NCBI RefSeq assembly: GCF_003259255.1
Contig: NZ_QGOL01000009.1
Location: 248,001-312,000, forward strand
DNA: 64,000 bases
From: Algoriphagus litoralis
Lineage (GTDB): Bacteria; Bacteroidota; Bacteroidia; Cytophagales; Cyclobacteriaceae
Reading direction: 5' to 3'
Shown: positions 34,423 to 42,812 of the stretch, one piece after another
Layout of the letters: each line of letters starts with the position of its first letter
Numbering within the stretch: position 1 is the stretch's first letter
Made by a program: the position numbers and the translations under genes
The notes under the pieces: generated by a model
Told to the model about the DNA's origin: nothing
Seen by the model: the letters and a program-made list of their open reading frames with translations, nothing else
Databases searched by the model: none

Positions 34423-34863
34423 ATGATATTTAGTAAGTTCTATTTTATTTTGTTTTTGTTTAATATTTCGTGCACCCAATATTCCAAGAACTGTATCGTT
34501 GACTTTCATTTTGATAGGCCAGATTATCCTTCTCCTGACGTTATTGAATTAGTTATTCAAGTTGCTGATGAAAAGCTTTTTAAAGATATTGTTAACGGTG
34601 AGTTTAGATCTATTCATATTGATAAATTGACTGACCAAAACTTGAAGTATCATTTTCCAATTCCTAAAGAAGATGTTTTGAGTAATTTTCAATTTCGGTT
34701 GTATATCGAAACCTCATATTTTCATAAAAAATTAATTAATAGTTATGAGCTAGATAAAAGGTTAGAAGAACTTTTGAATACTCTTGAGGTTGTAATTTTT
34801 TTTAAAAATGAAAAAGTTATAATCGGATCTTGTGAATCCCTTTTGGGTGTATCAGGATCATGA
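34423..34863 (+). CDS. AT-rich orphan lipoprotein-like gene
   Basis: This 146-residue protein starts with a short hydrophobic segment ending in a lipobox-like LFNISC (Cys17), so it may be a lipoprotein. The remainder is rich in Ile, Phe, Lys, Asp and Glu (VDFHFDRPDYPSPDVIELVIQVADEKLF). No family was recognised. Codons end overwhelmingly in A or T, in sharp contrast to the genes before 33.9 kb and after 36.3 kb. Its stop codon lies inside ATGATTAGGACT, a 12-mer repeated after the next gene. It is the first of three orphan genes with foreign composition. Confidence 0.6.
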   Translation: MIFSKFYFILFLFNISCTQYSKNCIVDFHFDRPDYPSPDVIELVIQVADEKLFKDIVNGEFRSIHIDKLTDQNLKYHFPIPKEDVLSNFQFRLYIETSYFHKKLINSYELDKRLEELLNTLEVVIFFKNEKVIIGSCESLLGVSGS

Positions 34864-34921
34864 TTAGGACTAGAAGGGGATTTATAGGTTTTATAGTTGA
34901 AACTGAATTGAATCAAAGGAA

Positions 34922-35308
34922 GTGATTTTAGTTTTTTATAAAGCTCTTTTTTATAAGTATTTTATTTGGCTAAAGCGGGTGTTTCCTAGTTATCTAGGTA
35001 TCGAGGATACTGCGAGCTCCATTATTATAGGAACATTGTTTTATTTAAAAATCTTAGTTATATTTTTATGGATAAATAATTTTTTAATTAACTTCATCTA
35101 TTTTAATGATACTGTTTTTTATCTTTTGTATCTTATCACCTTGATTTATTTTTATATATTTTTGGTAAAGAAAAACTGGGAAGAGATTGAAAAAAAGTTT
35201 AAAAATAGCGAATATTTAGATACTTTTAAATGGACTGCCATTGGCATAATCTATCCAATTCTTGTAATCTTTGTTTTTGTTAAAACAATAATTATTGTCC
35301 TAAATTAA
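34922..35308 (+). CDS. AT-rich orphan membrane protein
   Basis: This 128-residue protein with a GTG start has about three or four membrane segments (IIIGTLFYLKILVIFLWINNFLI, TVFYLLYLITLIYFYIFLV, TAIGIIYPILVIFVFVKTIIIVL) and a short charged loop (KKNWEEIEKKFKNSEYLDTFK). No family was recognised. It lies 58 bp after the first orphan gene. The coding strand is extremely AT-rich. It ends just before the left copy of a degenerate direct repeat. A role as an immunity-type membrane protein is possible but is inference from context only. Confidence 0.6.
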   Translation: MILVFYKALFYKYFIWLKRVFPSYLGIEDTASSIIIGTLFYLKILVIFLWINNFLINFIYFNDTVFYLLYLITLIYFYIFLVKKNWEEIEKKFKNSEYLDTFKWTAIGIIYPILVIFVFVKTIIIVLN

Positions 35309-35314
35309 AATCTA

Positions 35315-35392
35315 GTTTTGAGTCCCCCACTTAACGTAGTATGGAAATGATTAGGACTCGGTGTAATATAGAATTACAAATTCCTTTCAGCC
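35315..35392 (+). repeat. left copy of degenerate direct repeat around orphan gene
   Basis: The pattern GTTTTGAG (35315-35322), CCCCCACTT (35324-35332), a central ATGATTAGGACT (35347-35358) and a closing ACAAATTCC-like end recurs in the same order at 36162-36243. It lies between the second and third orphan genes. Confidence 0.55.
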
Positions 35393-35411
35393 TCAGAAAA
35401 GACGATAGAAA

Positions 35412-36137
35412 ATGAAAGTAAATAAAGTGAAATTATTATTAACTATATTTTTTATTTTAATAGGTTTTTACCTTTTTAGGAATAGATCTATTGATTCATC
35501 TAAAAAGATGGAATTAGCTGTTCTTCAAGATCTTGAGACAGATTTCCTATGGAGAACTTTGAGGTATATACCAGAGGATGTTTCTCGGAGATTTAACTTT
35601 AAGTTATTTGAAGAAAAAGGAAGAGAGAAAATATATTGTGTGGAGTATTTCTATAAAAGTGTGTTCTTATCCTTTTATTTTGGAGTGTCTGAAGATGGGG
35701 ATGTAGATATTATTAAAAATGGCTTTATCGTAGAGACAAAAAAGAATTATCAATTATCCGATTTGATAACGATAAAAACATTTGACAAAGTGGCTAAAGT
35801 GTTTGATTGGTCAGAGTTAGAGATAAAGAATAATTTTTCTTTTTTTCTTTCGAGTTATTGTGATATTGAAAATAGTCACGTTTTAAGGAGTTTGGATGAT
35901 TATGAGGATATTATTAGGTTGTTTCCTATAAAGGATAGAGATGAAACTGTGCTTACCAATATATTGACTGAGGATAATATCATTGATGTTTTGAATAGTC
36001 AAAAAAATGATGATTTTTTTTTCTGGTATTATGATAAAGGGTTGTACAAGTTCGTTTTTAATATAGATAATGGTGAGGTAAAAATGATTGAATCAAAGTT
36101 TATTGGAAATTTTGGGAATGAGATTGGTCATCTTTAA
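35412..36137 (+). CDS. AT-rich orphan protein with membrane anchor
   Basis: This 241-residue protein has one N-terminal membrane segment (KVKLLLTIFFILIGFYLF). A soluble charged domain rich in Asp, Glu, Lys and Phe follows (FKLFEEKGREKIYCVEYFYKSVF, then ENIIDVL-type acidic stretches). No family was recognised. The gene is bracketed by two similar non-coding repeats in direct orientation, so it resembles a mobile or shuffled gene cassette. Base composition is strongly AT-rich, like its two left neighbours. Confidence 0.6.
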   Translation: MKVNKVKLLLTIFFILIGFYLFRNRSIDSSKKMELAVLQDLETDFLWRTLRYIPEDVSRRFNFKLFEEKGREKIYCVEYFYKSVFLSFYFGVSEDGDVDIIKNGFIVETKKNYQLSDLITIKTFDKVAKVFDWSELEIKNNFSFFLSSYCDIENSHVLRSLDDYEDIIRLFPIKDRDETVLTNILTEDNIIDVLNSQKNDDFFFWYYDKGLYKFVFNIDNGEVKMIESKFIGNFGNEIGHL

Positions 36138-36161
36138 TTACTGATTGATTTTTAAATTGAG

Positions 36162-36243
36162 GTTTTGAGCTGGGATTAAAACCCCCACTTGGTATTATAG
36201 TGATATGATTTGGGTTATGTATATGATATAATTTCAAATTCCC
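36162..36243 (+). repeat. right copy of degenerate direct repeat around orphan gene
   Basis: GTTTTGAG (36162-36169), CCCCCACTT (36182-36190), ATGATTTGGG and TTCAAATTCC repeat the order seen at 35315-35392, with substitutions and about 10 extra bases. Base composition changes back to normal right after this copy. Confidence 0.55.
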
Positions 36244-36261
36244 CCAACATCAACCCAAAAC

Positions 36262-36291
36262 AAAAAATCCTGCCTCCGAAGAAGCAGGATT
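36262..36291 (-). terminator. intrinsic terminator of the transketolase operon
   Basis: On the minus strand AATCCTGC/GCAGGATT forms the stem, followed by TTTTTT. It lies 37 bp after the stop of the transketolase C-terminal subunit. Confidence 0.88.
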
Positions 36292-36328
36292 GCTTATAAG
36301 ACCTTTTAGGTTTGGAAAACCTTAAAGA

Positions 36329-37291
36329 TTATTTCCTCGCCAAAGCTCTTTTTGCAGCTTTCACGATATTCTCAGCATTCAGCCCGTATTTTTCCAGCAG
36401 TTGAGTAGGCGTACCTGACTCGCCAAAGCTGTCATTGACCCCCACATACTCCAAGGGAGCTGGATTGTGGCGAATCAGGGTCTGCGCAATGCTATCGCCC
36501 AAGCCACCGTTGATCTGATGCTCTTCGGCAGATACCGCGCAACCTGTCTTTTTCACTGATTCCAAGATCGCTTCTTCATCCAGAGGCTTGATCGTGTGGA
36601 TATTGATCACCTCGGCATGGATTCCTTCTTCTCTTAGCATGGCTTCAGCAACCACAGCTTCCCATACGAGGTGGCCGGTTGCGAAGATGGTCACATCTTT
36701 TCCATCGATCATTTTCCAGGCCTTGCCGATCTCAAACTTCTGATCAGCAGGAGTGAAAATCGGCCAGCTTGGTCGACCAAATCTCAGGTAAACAGGTCCT
36801 TCGTATTCCGCAATCGCCAAGGTTGCAGCCTTGGTTTGATTGTAGTCGCAAGGATTGATCACCGTCATGTGTGGGAGCATTTTCATCATTCCCAAGTCCT
36901 CTAGGATCTGGTGCGTAGCACCGTCTTCACCCAAAGTCAAACCCGCGTGAGATGCACAGATTTTCACGTTTTTATTGGAATAGGCGACGGATTGCCGGAT
37001 TTGGTCGTAGACTCTGCCTGTGGCAAAGTTGGCGAAGGTGCCTGCGAAAGGAATCTTGCCACCGATAGCCAGACCAGCCGAGATACCAATCATGTTTGCT
37101 TCTGCAATCCCGGTTTGAAAGAAGCGTTCCGGAAATTCTTTTTGGAAATCGCCCATTTTAAGGGATCCGATCAAGTCAGCACAAAGCCCAACGACATTGG
37201 GGTTTCTTCGTCCTGCTTCCAGGAATCCATCCCCGAATCCGGAGCGGGTATCTTTCTTTTCTGTATAAGTATATTTTAAATCTAAGCTCAT
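36329..37291 (-). CDS. transketolase, C-terminal (Pyr and C) subunit
   Basis: This 320-residue protein comprises the pyrimidine-binding domain (GFGDGFLEAGRRNPNVVGLCADL, then ETGIAEANMIGISAGLAIGGKIPFAG-like) and the C-terminal domain (TIKPLDEEAILESVKKTG, GGLGDSIAQTLIR) of transketolase. With the N-terminal subunit encoded immediately upstream it forms a split transketolase of the pentose phosphate pathway. The glutamate of the PyR domain that activates thiamine diphosphate is in QTGIAEANMIG. The 24-bp gap to the upstream gene indicates one operon. Confidence 0.93.
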   Translation of the reverse strand: MSLDLKYTYTEKKDTRSGFGDGFLEAGRRNPNVVGLCADLIGSLKMGDFQKEFPERFFQTGIAEANMIGISAGLAIGGKIPFAGTFANFATGRVYDQIRQSVAYSNKNVKICASHAGLTLGEDGATHQILEDLGMMKMLPHMTVINPCDYNQTKAATLAIAEYEGPVYLRFGRPSWPIFTPADQKFEIGKAWKMIDGKDVTIFATGHLVWEAVVAEAMLREEGIHAEVINIHTIKPLDEEAILESVKKTGCAVSAEEHQINGGLGDSIAQTLIRHNPAPLEYVGVNDSFGESGTPTQLLEKYGLNAENIVKAAKRALARK

Positions 37292-37315
37292 GATAAAGTC
37301 TTTTGGAGGGAGGAA

Positions 37316-38167
37316 TTAATAATCACCGAGGGTTTCTTCGAGTTGACCCAACGCTTTGGCAAGCTGCTCATCGTTAGGAGGAGAGCCATGCCACTTGTGC
37401 GTACCCACCATGAAATCGACTCCAAAGCCCATTTCAGTGTAAAGCAAGTTCAATACAGGTTTTCCTTTTCCAGTCATCGACTTCGCTTTTTCCAAACCTT
37501 CAATGACAGATTTCATATCATTGCCTTCCTTGATTTCATTCACTTCCCAGCCAAAAGCTTCCCATTTGGCCTTGAGGTTCAGTAGATCCATGATTTTGTT
37601 CGTTGGACCATCGATTTGCTGCCCATTGTAATCTACAGTAGCAATCAAATTGTCAACTTTGTGGTGAGCTGCATACATCGCTGCTTCCCAAACCTGTCCC
37701 TCTTGTAATTCACCGTCACCCATCATCACGTAGACAAGGGTATCGTCCTTATCGATTTTCTTAGCTTGAGCTACACCCAAAGCCACAGAAAGTCCCTGAC
37801 CAAGTGAACCGGAAGCTACTCGGATACCCGGTAAATGCTCATGGGTAGCTGGGTGCCCCTGAAGTCTGGAGTTTAGCTTTCTGAATGTTTTTAGCTCAGA
37901 AACAGGAAAATAGCCACTTCTGGCAAGGACGGAATACCAACCTGCCGATAGGTGTCCATTGGATAAGAAGAATAGATCTTCACCTTTACCGTCCATTTTG
38001 AAGTCGGGATTGTGGTGAAGCTGGTCGAAGTACAAGGCGACGAAAAATTCAGCACATCCAAGGGGTGCGCCCGGGTGACCTGACTGAACGGCGTGAACCA
38101 TTCGTAGCACATCTCTTCTGAGCTGAGTACAGATTTTTTGGAGTTGTTCAATTGATTGTTTTTCCAT
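37316..38167 (-). CDS. transketolase, N-terminal (thiamine diphosphate) subunit
   Basis: This 283-residue protein corresponds to the PP domain of transketolase. The thiamine diphosphate/Mg motif runs from GDGELQEGQVWEA (residues ~150-162) to N181 in VDYNGQQ. The substrate/cofactor histidine is in SGHPGAPLG (H31). It transfers two-carbon ketol units between sugar phosphates once paired with the C-terminal subunit. The peroxiredoxin gene ends 9 bp upstream, so all three may share a transcript. Confidence 0.94.
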   Translation of the reverse strand: MEKQSIEQLQKICTQLRRDVLRMVHAVQSGHPGAPLGCAEFFVALYFDQLHHNPDFKMDGKGEDLFFLSNGHLSAGWYSVLARSGYFPVSELKTFRKLNSRLQGHPATHEHLPGIRVASGSLGQGLSVALGVAQAKKIDKDDTLVYVMMGDGELQEGQVWEAAMYAAHHKVDNLIATVDYNGQQIDGPTNKIMDLLNLKAKWEAFGWEVNEIKEGNDMKSVIEGLEKAKSMTGKGKPVLNLLYTEMGFGVDFMVGTHKWHGSPPNDEQLAKALGQLEETLGDY

Positions 38168-38176
38168 TACATAGGT

Positions 38177-38626
38177 TTATTTTAGGATTTGAGCCGTGTG
38201 ATTTTTGGTGTCGACCTTTTCGATCACCTCTGCTATTTTTCCTTCCTCGTCGATCACAAAAGTAGTTCTGGCGGTGCCCATGTATTTACGTCCGTACATG
38301 GATTTTTCTACCCAAGTACCGTACGCTTCATGAACTTTCAGATCTGTGTCTGCGATCAGAGAAAAGGGAAGCGATTGTTTTTCAATGAATTTTTGGTGGG
38401 ATTTTTCAGCATCAGAACTGATTCCGAGTACGACATATCCCGCCTTAAGCAGTGCGTCGTAATTGTCACGTAAGTTGCATGCCTGAGCGGTGCAACCCGG
38501 AGTGGCATCTTTAGGATAAAAGTAAAGCACGACCTTCTTCCCTTTGTAGTCGGAGAGCTTGATCGTTTCTCCTGTTTCAATTTTAGCTTCGAAATTTGGG
38601 GCCATTTGGCCTACTTCTAGAGACAT
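38177..38626 (-). CDS. bcp: thioredoxin-dependent peroxiredoxin Bcp
   Basis: This 149-residue AhpC/TSA-fold protein of the BCP/PrxQ group has peroxidatic C45 and resolving C50 in DATPGCTAQACNLRD (CX4C), and the strand KVVLYFYPKD before it. The conserved Arg is probably in TARTTFVID. It reduces hydroperoxides using thioredoxin. It lies 9 bp upstream of the transketolase pair on the same strand. Confidence 0.95.
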   Translation of the reverse strand: MSLEVGQMAPNFEAKIETGETIKLSDYKGKKVVLYFYPKDATPGCTAQACNLRDNYDALLKAGYVVLGISSDAEKSHQKFIEKQSLPFSLIADTDLKVHEAYGTWVEKSMYGRKYMGTARTTFVIDEEGKIAEVIEKVDTKNHTAQILK

Positions 38627-38656
38627 ACTGTTTTTGTATTTGTGTGGAACAAAGAT

Positions 38657-40534
38657 TTAAGAAATGGTACCCCTCCATTCGGCAACATTGCCTGCCATGT
38701 CGGTCACCTTTAGTAAAACTGCACCTCTCAGCGGTTGTTTATCCAATGTTTCAGACCAAATCACGGCTTGCTTATGTTCATAGCGCATCAGGACCCATTT
38801 GCCATCTACAAATGCTTCAAAATTGCGAATCCCTGAGAGATTATCCTTGATCGTAAATCTCATTCCCTGACCATTGACTCGAATTGGTGTTATTGTTGGT
38901 TTGACATCGTCAACGGCCAAAACAAAACTACCAAAATTTCTGGTTTTGAAGCGGATTTGTCCACCGTCCCATTCGCCTCCGGCAAAAGATCTTGATCCAT
39001 TAGGGGAGCGCAGGTACACATGAGTCCTGCCTTTGTCACCAATATACCCACTTACATCCCAAGTCACTTCGATGGGATTCCATAGGTATTCGGTCGTTTC
39101 TTGCATTCGCAGGATAGGAGCACTTTCCGAGCCAGATATGGAGGCCCGTAAGTACAAGTCCTCCAAAAGACTGGTTTCCTCAGTCCGAATTTTTAACTTA
39201 TCCGTGGCAAGCAGCTGTTCTTTTCCTACAGGAAAATGACCAATCAGCTCAGGGATCAAAATTTCTGAACAAAGGTCAATCTTGCTTGGGATTCCAAATC
39301 GCAAATCCCAAAGGTAGGTTCGAGTTTGGGCATCCTGATAGGCAGGAAGGATTTCGTAGACATTGTTGCCTATGAAAAATTGAGCAAGACCACCTTTGTC
39401 TGTCTGGGCGACTTTGATTTTCATATGATGCTTCATATAGCTCGTCTGAGCCTTGGCAGGAGCTGCTCCATCGGAGATTGTAGAATCCAAATCTGCTCCT
39501 GTCAGCGTCAAATTGACCATTCTTGCATTCTTATTTGCATCCAAAAGCTTGACGGTCACAGCACGCTTTTCTCCGTGAGCCAATTCAAAATACCCCGTTT
39601 CGGGTACATTTGGGGTGAAATACTCAAACTTTAAATTAGGCTGATGGTAAAGTCGGGTGAAGCGATTCTGGTGCGTATGCAAAAGAAAATGTCTCGTGAA
39701 ATTGAAATCGACCCGATCTACATGTAAGGTATATAACAATCCACTAGCATCTGAAACCTCAAATCGGGGAAAGCCATTTTGATTTTCGGCTCCGTCGAGT
39801 TTGTCATAGGCTTGGATTTCCAAACCTACTTTCCCAGTGACACGAATGGTCTCTGCAATTCGGTAGCTGCCTCCGCTCAAAACTGGCGTGATTTCGATCC
39901 GTTGAAATTTACCATTGACACGGCTGTCGACCTCAAGGGGAACGATGGCGATCTTTTGAGGAGTAGGGGGGATGTTGTCCAGGATCTCAGGGAATCCTGC
40001 CAAAAGCGGGTCCATCGCCCTGTCCAAGCTATCACGAATTTCAAAATGCAAATGCGGGCCGCCTGAACTTCCTGTATTTCCTCCATTGGCGATTAATTCA
40101 CCTTTTTTCACCAATAGCTCTCCGGGTTCGGGATAGACTTCCAATTCATTTTGCTGGGCGTCATACATTTTCTGACGCATCCATTCGGTCAGCTTTGGAT
40201 TGAAATTCCTGAGGTGACCATAGAGCGTAATGTGTCCCGAGGGATGTTTGAGGTAGATGACGTTGCCATAGCCAAAGGATGAGACCTTGATGCGATGCAC
40301 CCAACCGTCGGCTGCTGCGTAGATCGGCTCGCCCTCTGTTCCGCCAAACTTGTAATCCAAGCCAGTATGAAAGTGGTTTGGACGTAATTCAGAAAAATTA
40401 CCCGAAAGGTAATTTCTTCCTCCCGGTTTTACAGGTGAGCGAAAAACCCCTTTTTCAATTTGCTGCGCAGAAAGCTCAGAAACGAAGAAAAAACCAAGAA
40501 AGAGGGTAAGCGAAAAAAGATTATTTAACTTCAA
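38657..40534 (-). CDS. M23 family metallopeptidase, secreted
   Basis: A TTG at 40532-40534 gives the cleanest signal peptide (MKLNNLFSLTLFLGFFFVSELSAQ) and 625 residues; an earlier TTG at 40558 would add eight residues. The LytM/M23 domain is N-terminal, with zinc ligands H56 and D60 in NHFHTGLDYK and the HxH of GPHLHFEIRD. Long beta-sandwich-like regions follow (VEAFVDGKWVLMRY..., LKVTDMAGNVAEWRG at the end). Family members cut peptidoglycan cross-links or act as amidase activators. The start overlaps the end of the upstream FAH-type gene by 14 bp, so the two are probably translationally coupled. Confidence 0.9.
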   Translation of the reverse strand: MKLNNLFSLTLFLGFFFVSELSAQQIEKGVFRSPVKPGGRNYLSGNFSELRPNHFHTGLDYKFGGTEGEPIYAAADGWVHRIKVSSFGYGNVIYLKHPSGHITLYGHLRNFNPKLTEWMRQKMYDAQQNELEVYPEPGELLVKKGELIANGGNTGSSGGPHLHFEIRDSLDRAMDPLLAGFPEILDNIPPTPQKIAIVPLEVDSRVNGKFQRIEITPVLSGGSYRIAETIRVTGKVGLEIQAYDKLDGAENQNGFPRFEVSDASGLLYTLHVDRVDFNFTRHFLLHTHQNRFTRLYHQPNLKFEYFTPNVPETGYFELAHGEKRAVTVKLLDANKNARMVNLTLTGADLDSTISDGAAPAKAQTSYMKHHMKIKVAQTDKGGLAQFFIGNNVYEILPAYQDAQTRTYLWDLRFGIPSKIDLCSEILIPELIGHFPVGKEQLLATDKLKIRTEETSLLEDLYLRASISGSESAPILRMQETTEYLWNPIEVTWDVSGYIGDKGRTHVYLRSPNGSRSFAGGEWDGGQIRFKTRNFGSFVLAVDDVKPTITPIRVNGQGMRFTIKDNLSGIRNFEAFVDGKWVLMRYEHKQAVIWSETLDKQPLRGAVLLKVTDMAGNVAEWRGTIS

Positions 40535-41132
40535 AATCAAGCATTTTTTCTGTTCCAATAAATCCAGCTAGGTGATCACCGACTTTCACTGGGCCAACTC
40601 CCGCGGGTGTTCCGGTGTAAATCAAGTCTCCTTTCTTCAACGTGAAAAACTGAGATACATAGGAGATTATTGTAGCAAAATCGAATAGCATCAGACTTGT
40701 ATTCCCTTTTTGTTTCAATTCACCGTTGATTTCCAAGTGAAAGTCAATATCCTTCAGATCGCTAAAATCACCAACAGGCTTAAAGCTTCCAATTGGTGCA
40801 GAACCGTTGAAAGCTTTGGCAATTTCCCAAGGCAAACCTTTGGCTTTGCACTGATCTTGCAAATCGCGGGCGGTAAAGTCGATCCCCAAACCGATTTCCT
40901 CAAAATACCGATGCGCAAATTGAGGCTGGATATACTTCCCTTCCTTGTTGATTTTCAATACCAATTCTACTTCGTGGTGGATATTTTCTGAAAAATCAGG
41001 GTAGAAAAATGGAGCGCCTCCTTTTAACAGTGCTGTATCCGGCTTGAGGAATACGACTGGTTTTCCGGGTTTTTCGTTTTTGAGTTCTTCAATATGTGCC
41101 GCGTAATTGCGACCAATGCAAATGATTTTCAT
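40521..41132 (-). CDS. fumarylacetoacetate hydrolase family protein
   Basis: This 203-residue protein matches the short FAH-domain hydrolases or isomerases (MKIICIGRNYAAHIEELKN start, metal-binding HHEVELVL, GIDFTARDLQ, KAFNGSAPIG, GDLIYTGTPAGVGPVKVGD). Family activities include acylpyruvate hydrolysis and oxaloacetate decarboxylation. It is the first gene of a unit with the M23 peptidase, with a 14-bp overlap. The link between the two activities is not obvious. Confidence 0.93.
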   Translation of the reverse strand: MKIICIGRNYAAHIEELKNEKPGKPVVFLKPDTALLKGGAPFFYPDFSENIHHEVELVLKINKEGKYIQPQFAHRYFEEIGLGIDFTARDLQDQCKAKGLPWEIAKAFNGSAPIGSFKPVGDFSDLKDIDFHLEINGELKQKGNTSLMLFDFATIISYVSQFFTLKKGDLIYTGTPAGVGPVKVGDHLAGFIGTEKMLDFEVK

Positions 41133-41334
41133 AAAATAGGTAGGCTGGATTTACCGAAAAGCTGATTCACTTTGAAGTCGTGAAAATAAGCATATCTTCG
41201 GCAAAGTGAGGATTGAAAATAAGCAATTCTGAGATTTGTACTCGTCTGGAAAAAAGGCGATGAAGACATTAACTTCCAAAAATTACCAGTATAATTTAGG
41301 GTATTTTGCCAAATGTGTTTCCAACTGAATAAAT

Positions 41335-42030
41335 TCAGTCTACAGCCTGAAACTTGATCAGAATTGTTCCAAGTGAATCAATCAAATGAAGCTGGTTGTT
41401 TTCAAGTTTGTACTTCCGAGTATCAATTAAGGCTTTTCCAATCGCCTGTTCCACATTCATATCCGGACAAGCCATCATCGTACTTGCACCAGGACCCAAA
41501 ATAAGATTTTCAGCATCAGCTTCTTTGATTCCACCTCGAACTGAATTACAGCCCATATCGCCAAAATAAGTTCCTGCGCTTCGATTGATCTCAAAGGTTA
41601 AGGCTTCGCCGGTTTTGAAGCTTTTCGGGTCTTTGAACTCTCCGACTTCCAGTACTTTCCAGATATTGGTCAGCCTCAGGCTTGCATCAGGTTCTTTGCT
41701 CATGATTTCCACTAGTTTGAAATTTAAAGAGGAAGCGTCTGCAGGTATGGGTTCGGATTTTTTGCTGATTTCCACTTTTACCTGATACAGGTTTCCTGGT
41801 TCGTATCCGAAACCCTCAATCTGGTTGTAAAACAGTTCCCAACTTCCGCTTTCTAGTTTATCGCCTTTTTGGATTTGAAAGCAGGACATCGGTCCTACGC
41901 CTGTGCAGTCCACTTTTGCAGAGTTGATCCACCAGATTTCGATGTCATTTACATTTTCAGTTGAAGTCTCTTTTTGGCAGGAAGTAGCTACCAATAGTGT
42001 CAGGTTGAGCAAAAGAAGCAGTGATTTCAT
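41335..42030 (-). CDS. DUF4377-META domain lipoprotein
   Basis: This 231-residue protein has a lipobox (LLVATSC, Cys18). Residues ~28-105 look like DUF4377 (IEIWWINSAKVDCTGVGPMSCFQIQKGD, then YQVKVEISK) and residues ~115-230 like a META domain (NIWKVLEVG, TYFGDMGCNSVRGG, STMMACPDMNVEQAI). META domains occur in HslJ-type heat-shock lipoproteins. The fusion of the two is known in Bacteroidota. It ends the unit with the SGNH hydrolase (4-bp spacing). Confidence 0.85.
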   Translation of the reverse strand: MKSLLLLLNLTLLVATSCQKETSTENVNDIEIWWINSAKVDCTGVGPMSCFQIQKGDKLESGSWELFYNQIEGFGYEPGNLYQVKVEISKKSEPIPADASSLNFKLVEIMSKEPDASLRLTNIWKVLEVGEFKDPKSFKTGEALTFEINRSAGTYFGDMGCNSVRGGIKEADAENLILGPGASTMMACPDMNVEQAIGKALIDTRKYKLENNQLHLIDSLGTILIKFQAVD

Positions 42031-42034
42031 GGGA

Positions 42035-42733
42035 TTAAAATTTCATGCTTTGAACTTCAGTCAAAATCTTTTCTGTCCATCTAGAATAAACCAAACCAGA
42101 AGGATGAAGCTGATCTTCCACGACCATTTCAGGATTGGCTCCAATGGCACGGTAATCTTCTGTAATATCAATATAAGTGACTTTGTACTTGTTGCAAACG
42201 GCTTCTTTTGCAGCATTATAGGCATCAATTTCCTTTGCAACTTTCGCCTGATCAGATTTTCGATTTACTGCAAATGGAGTCACTCCCCAGTCAGGAATTG
42301 AAATTACCACCACATGCTCTTTTTTGCCTCTGGCAAATTCAATCGCCCGTTGAAGCATGGCCTCAAACTCCTTTTCGAAGTCGGCTACTGGCCTTCCTCG
42401 GTATTGATTATTGACGCCGATAAGCAAGGTGACCAGATCATAACCTTCAGATTTGGTAGTTGCTGCGTTGATTCCAGCATCTAGTTCGTCGACGGTCCAA
42501 CCTGTTTTGGCAATAATCTGAGGAGCTGAAAAATTAACCTTTCCTTCATTTTTGAGCATTGTTACCAGTTGAACGGGGTATCGGTCATTTTCAGGAACTC
42601 CTTCTCCAATGGTGTAGCTATCGCCAAGGGCGAGGTAGGATAATGGTGTGGTCTTTGACATGGGTTCGGATAAATCGGTGCTTTTGCAGCTCAAGAAGCT
42701 AAAAGCGATGATGAAGAATAATAGTATTTTCAT
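42035..42733 (-). CDS. SGNH/GDSL hydrolase lipoprotein
   Basis: The ATG at 42731-42733 gives a lipoprotein signal (FSFLSC, Cys16) and 232 residues; a start 18 bp upstream is possible. Block I is LALGDSYTIGEG with the nucleophile Ser, a block III-like GVNNQYRG follows, and the Asp-His pair is DQLHPSG. It is a lipid or acyl/acetyl esterase of the envelope, with unknown substrate. Four base pairs separate it from the DUF4377-META gene, so they are cotranscribed. Confidence 0.93.
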   Translation of the reverse strand: MKILLFFIIAFSFLSCKSTDLSEPMSKTTPLSYLALGDSYTIGEGVPENDRYPVQLVTMLKNEGKVNFSAPQIIAKTGWTVDELDAGINAATTKSEGYDLVTLLIGVNNQYRGRPVADFEKEFEAMLQRAIEFARGKKEHVVVISIPDWGVTPFAVNRKSDQAKVAKEIDAYNAAKEAVCNKYKVTYIDITEDYRAIGANPEMVVEDQLHPSGLVYSRWTEKILTEVQSMKF

Positions 42734-42812
42734 GGGCAGTTTAATAGGCAATCAAAGGAGATTTAATCTAGTAAATCCTTATTTAAAATGGTCTTTGGAC
42801 AACTTTGATTTT

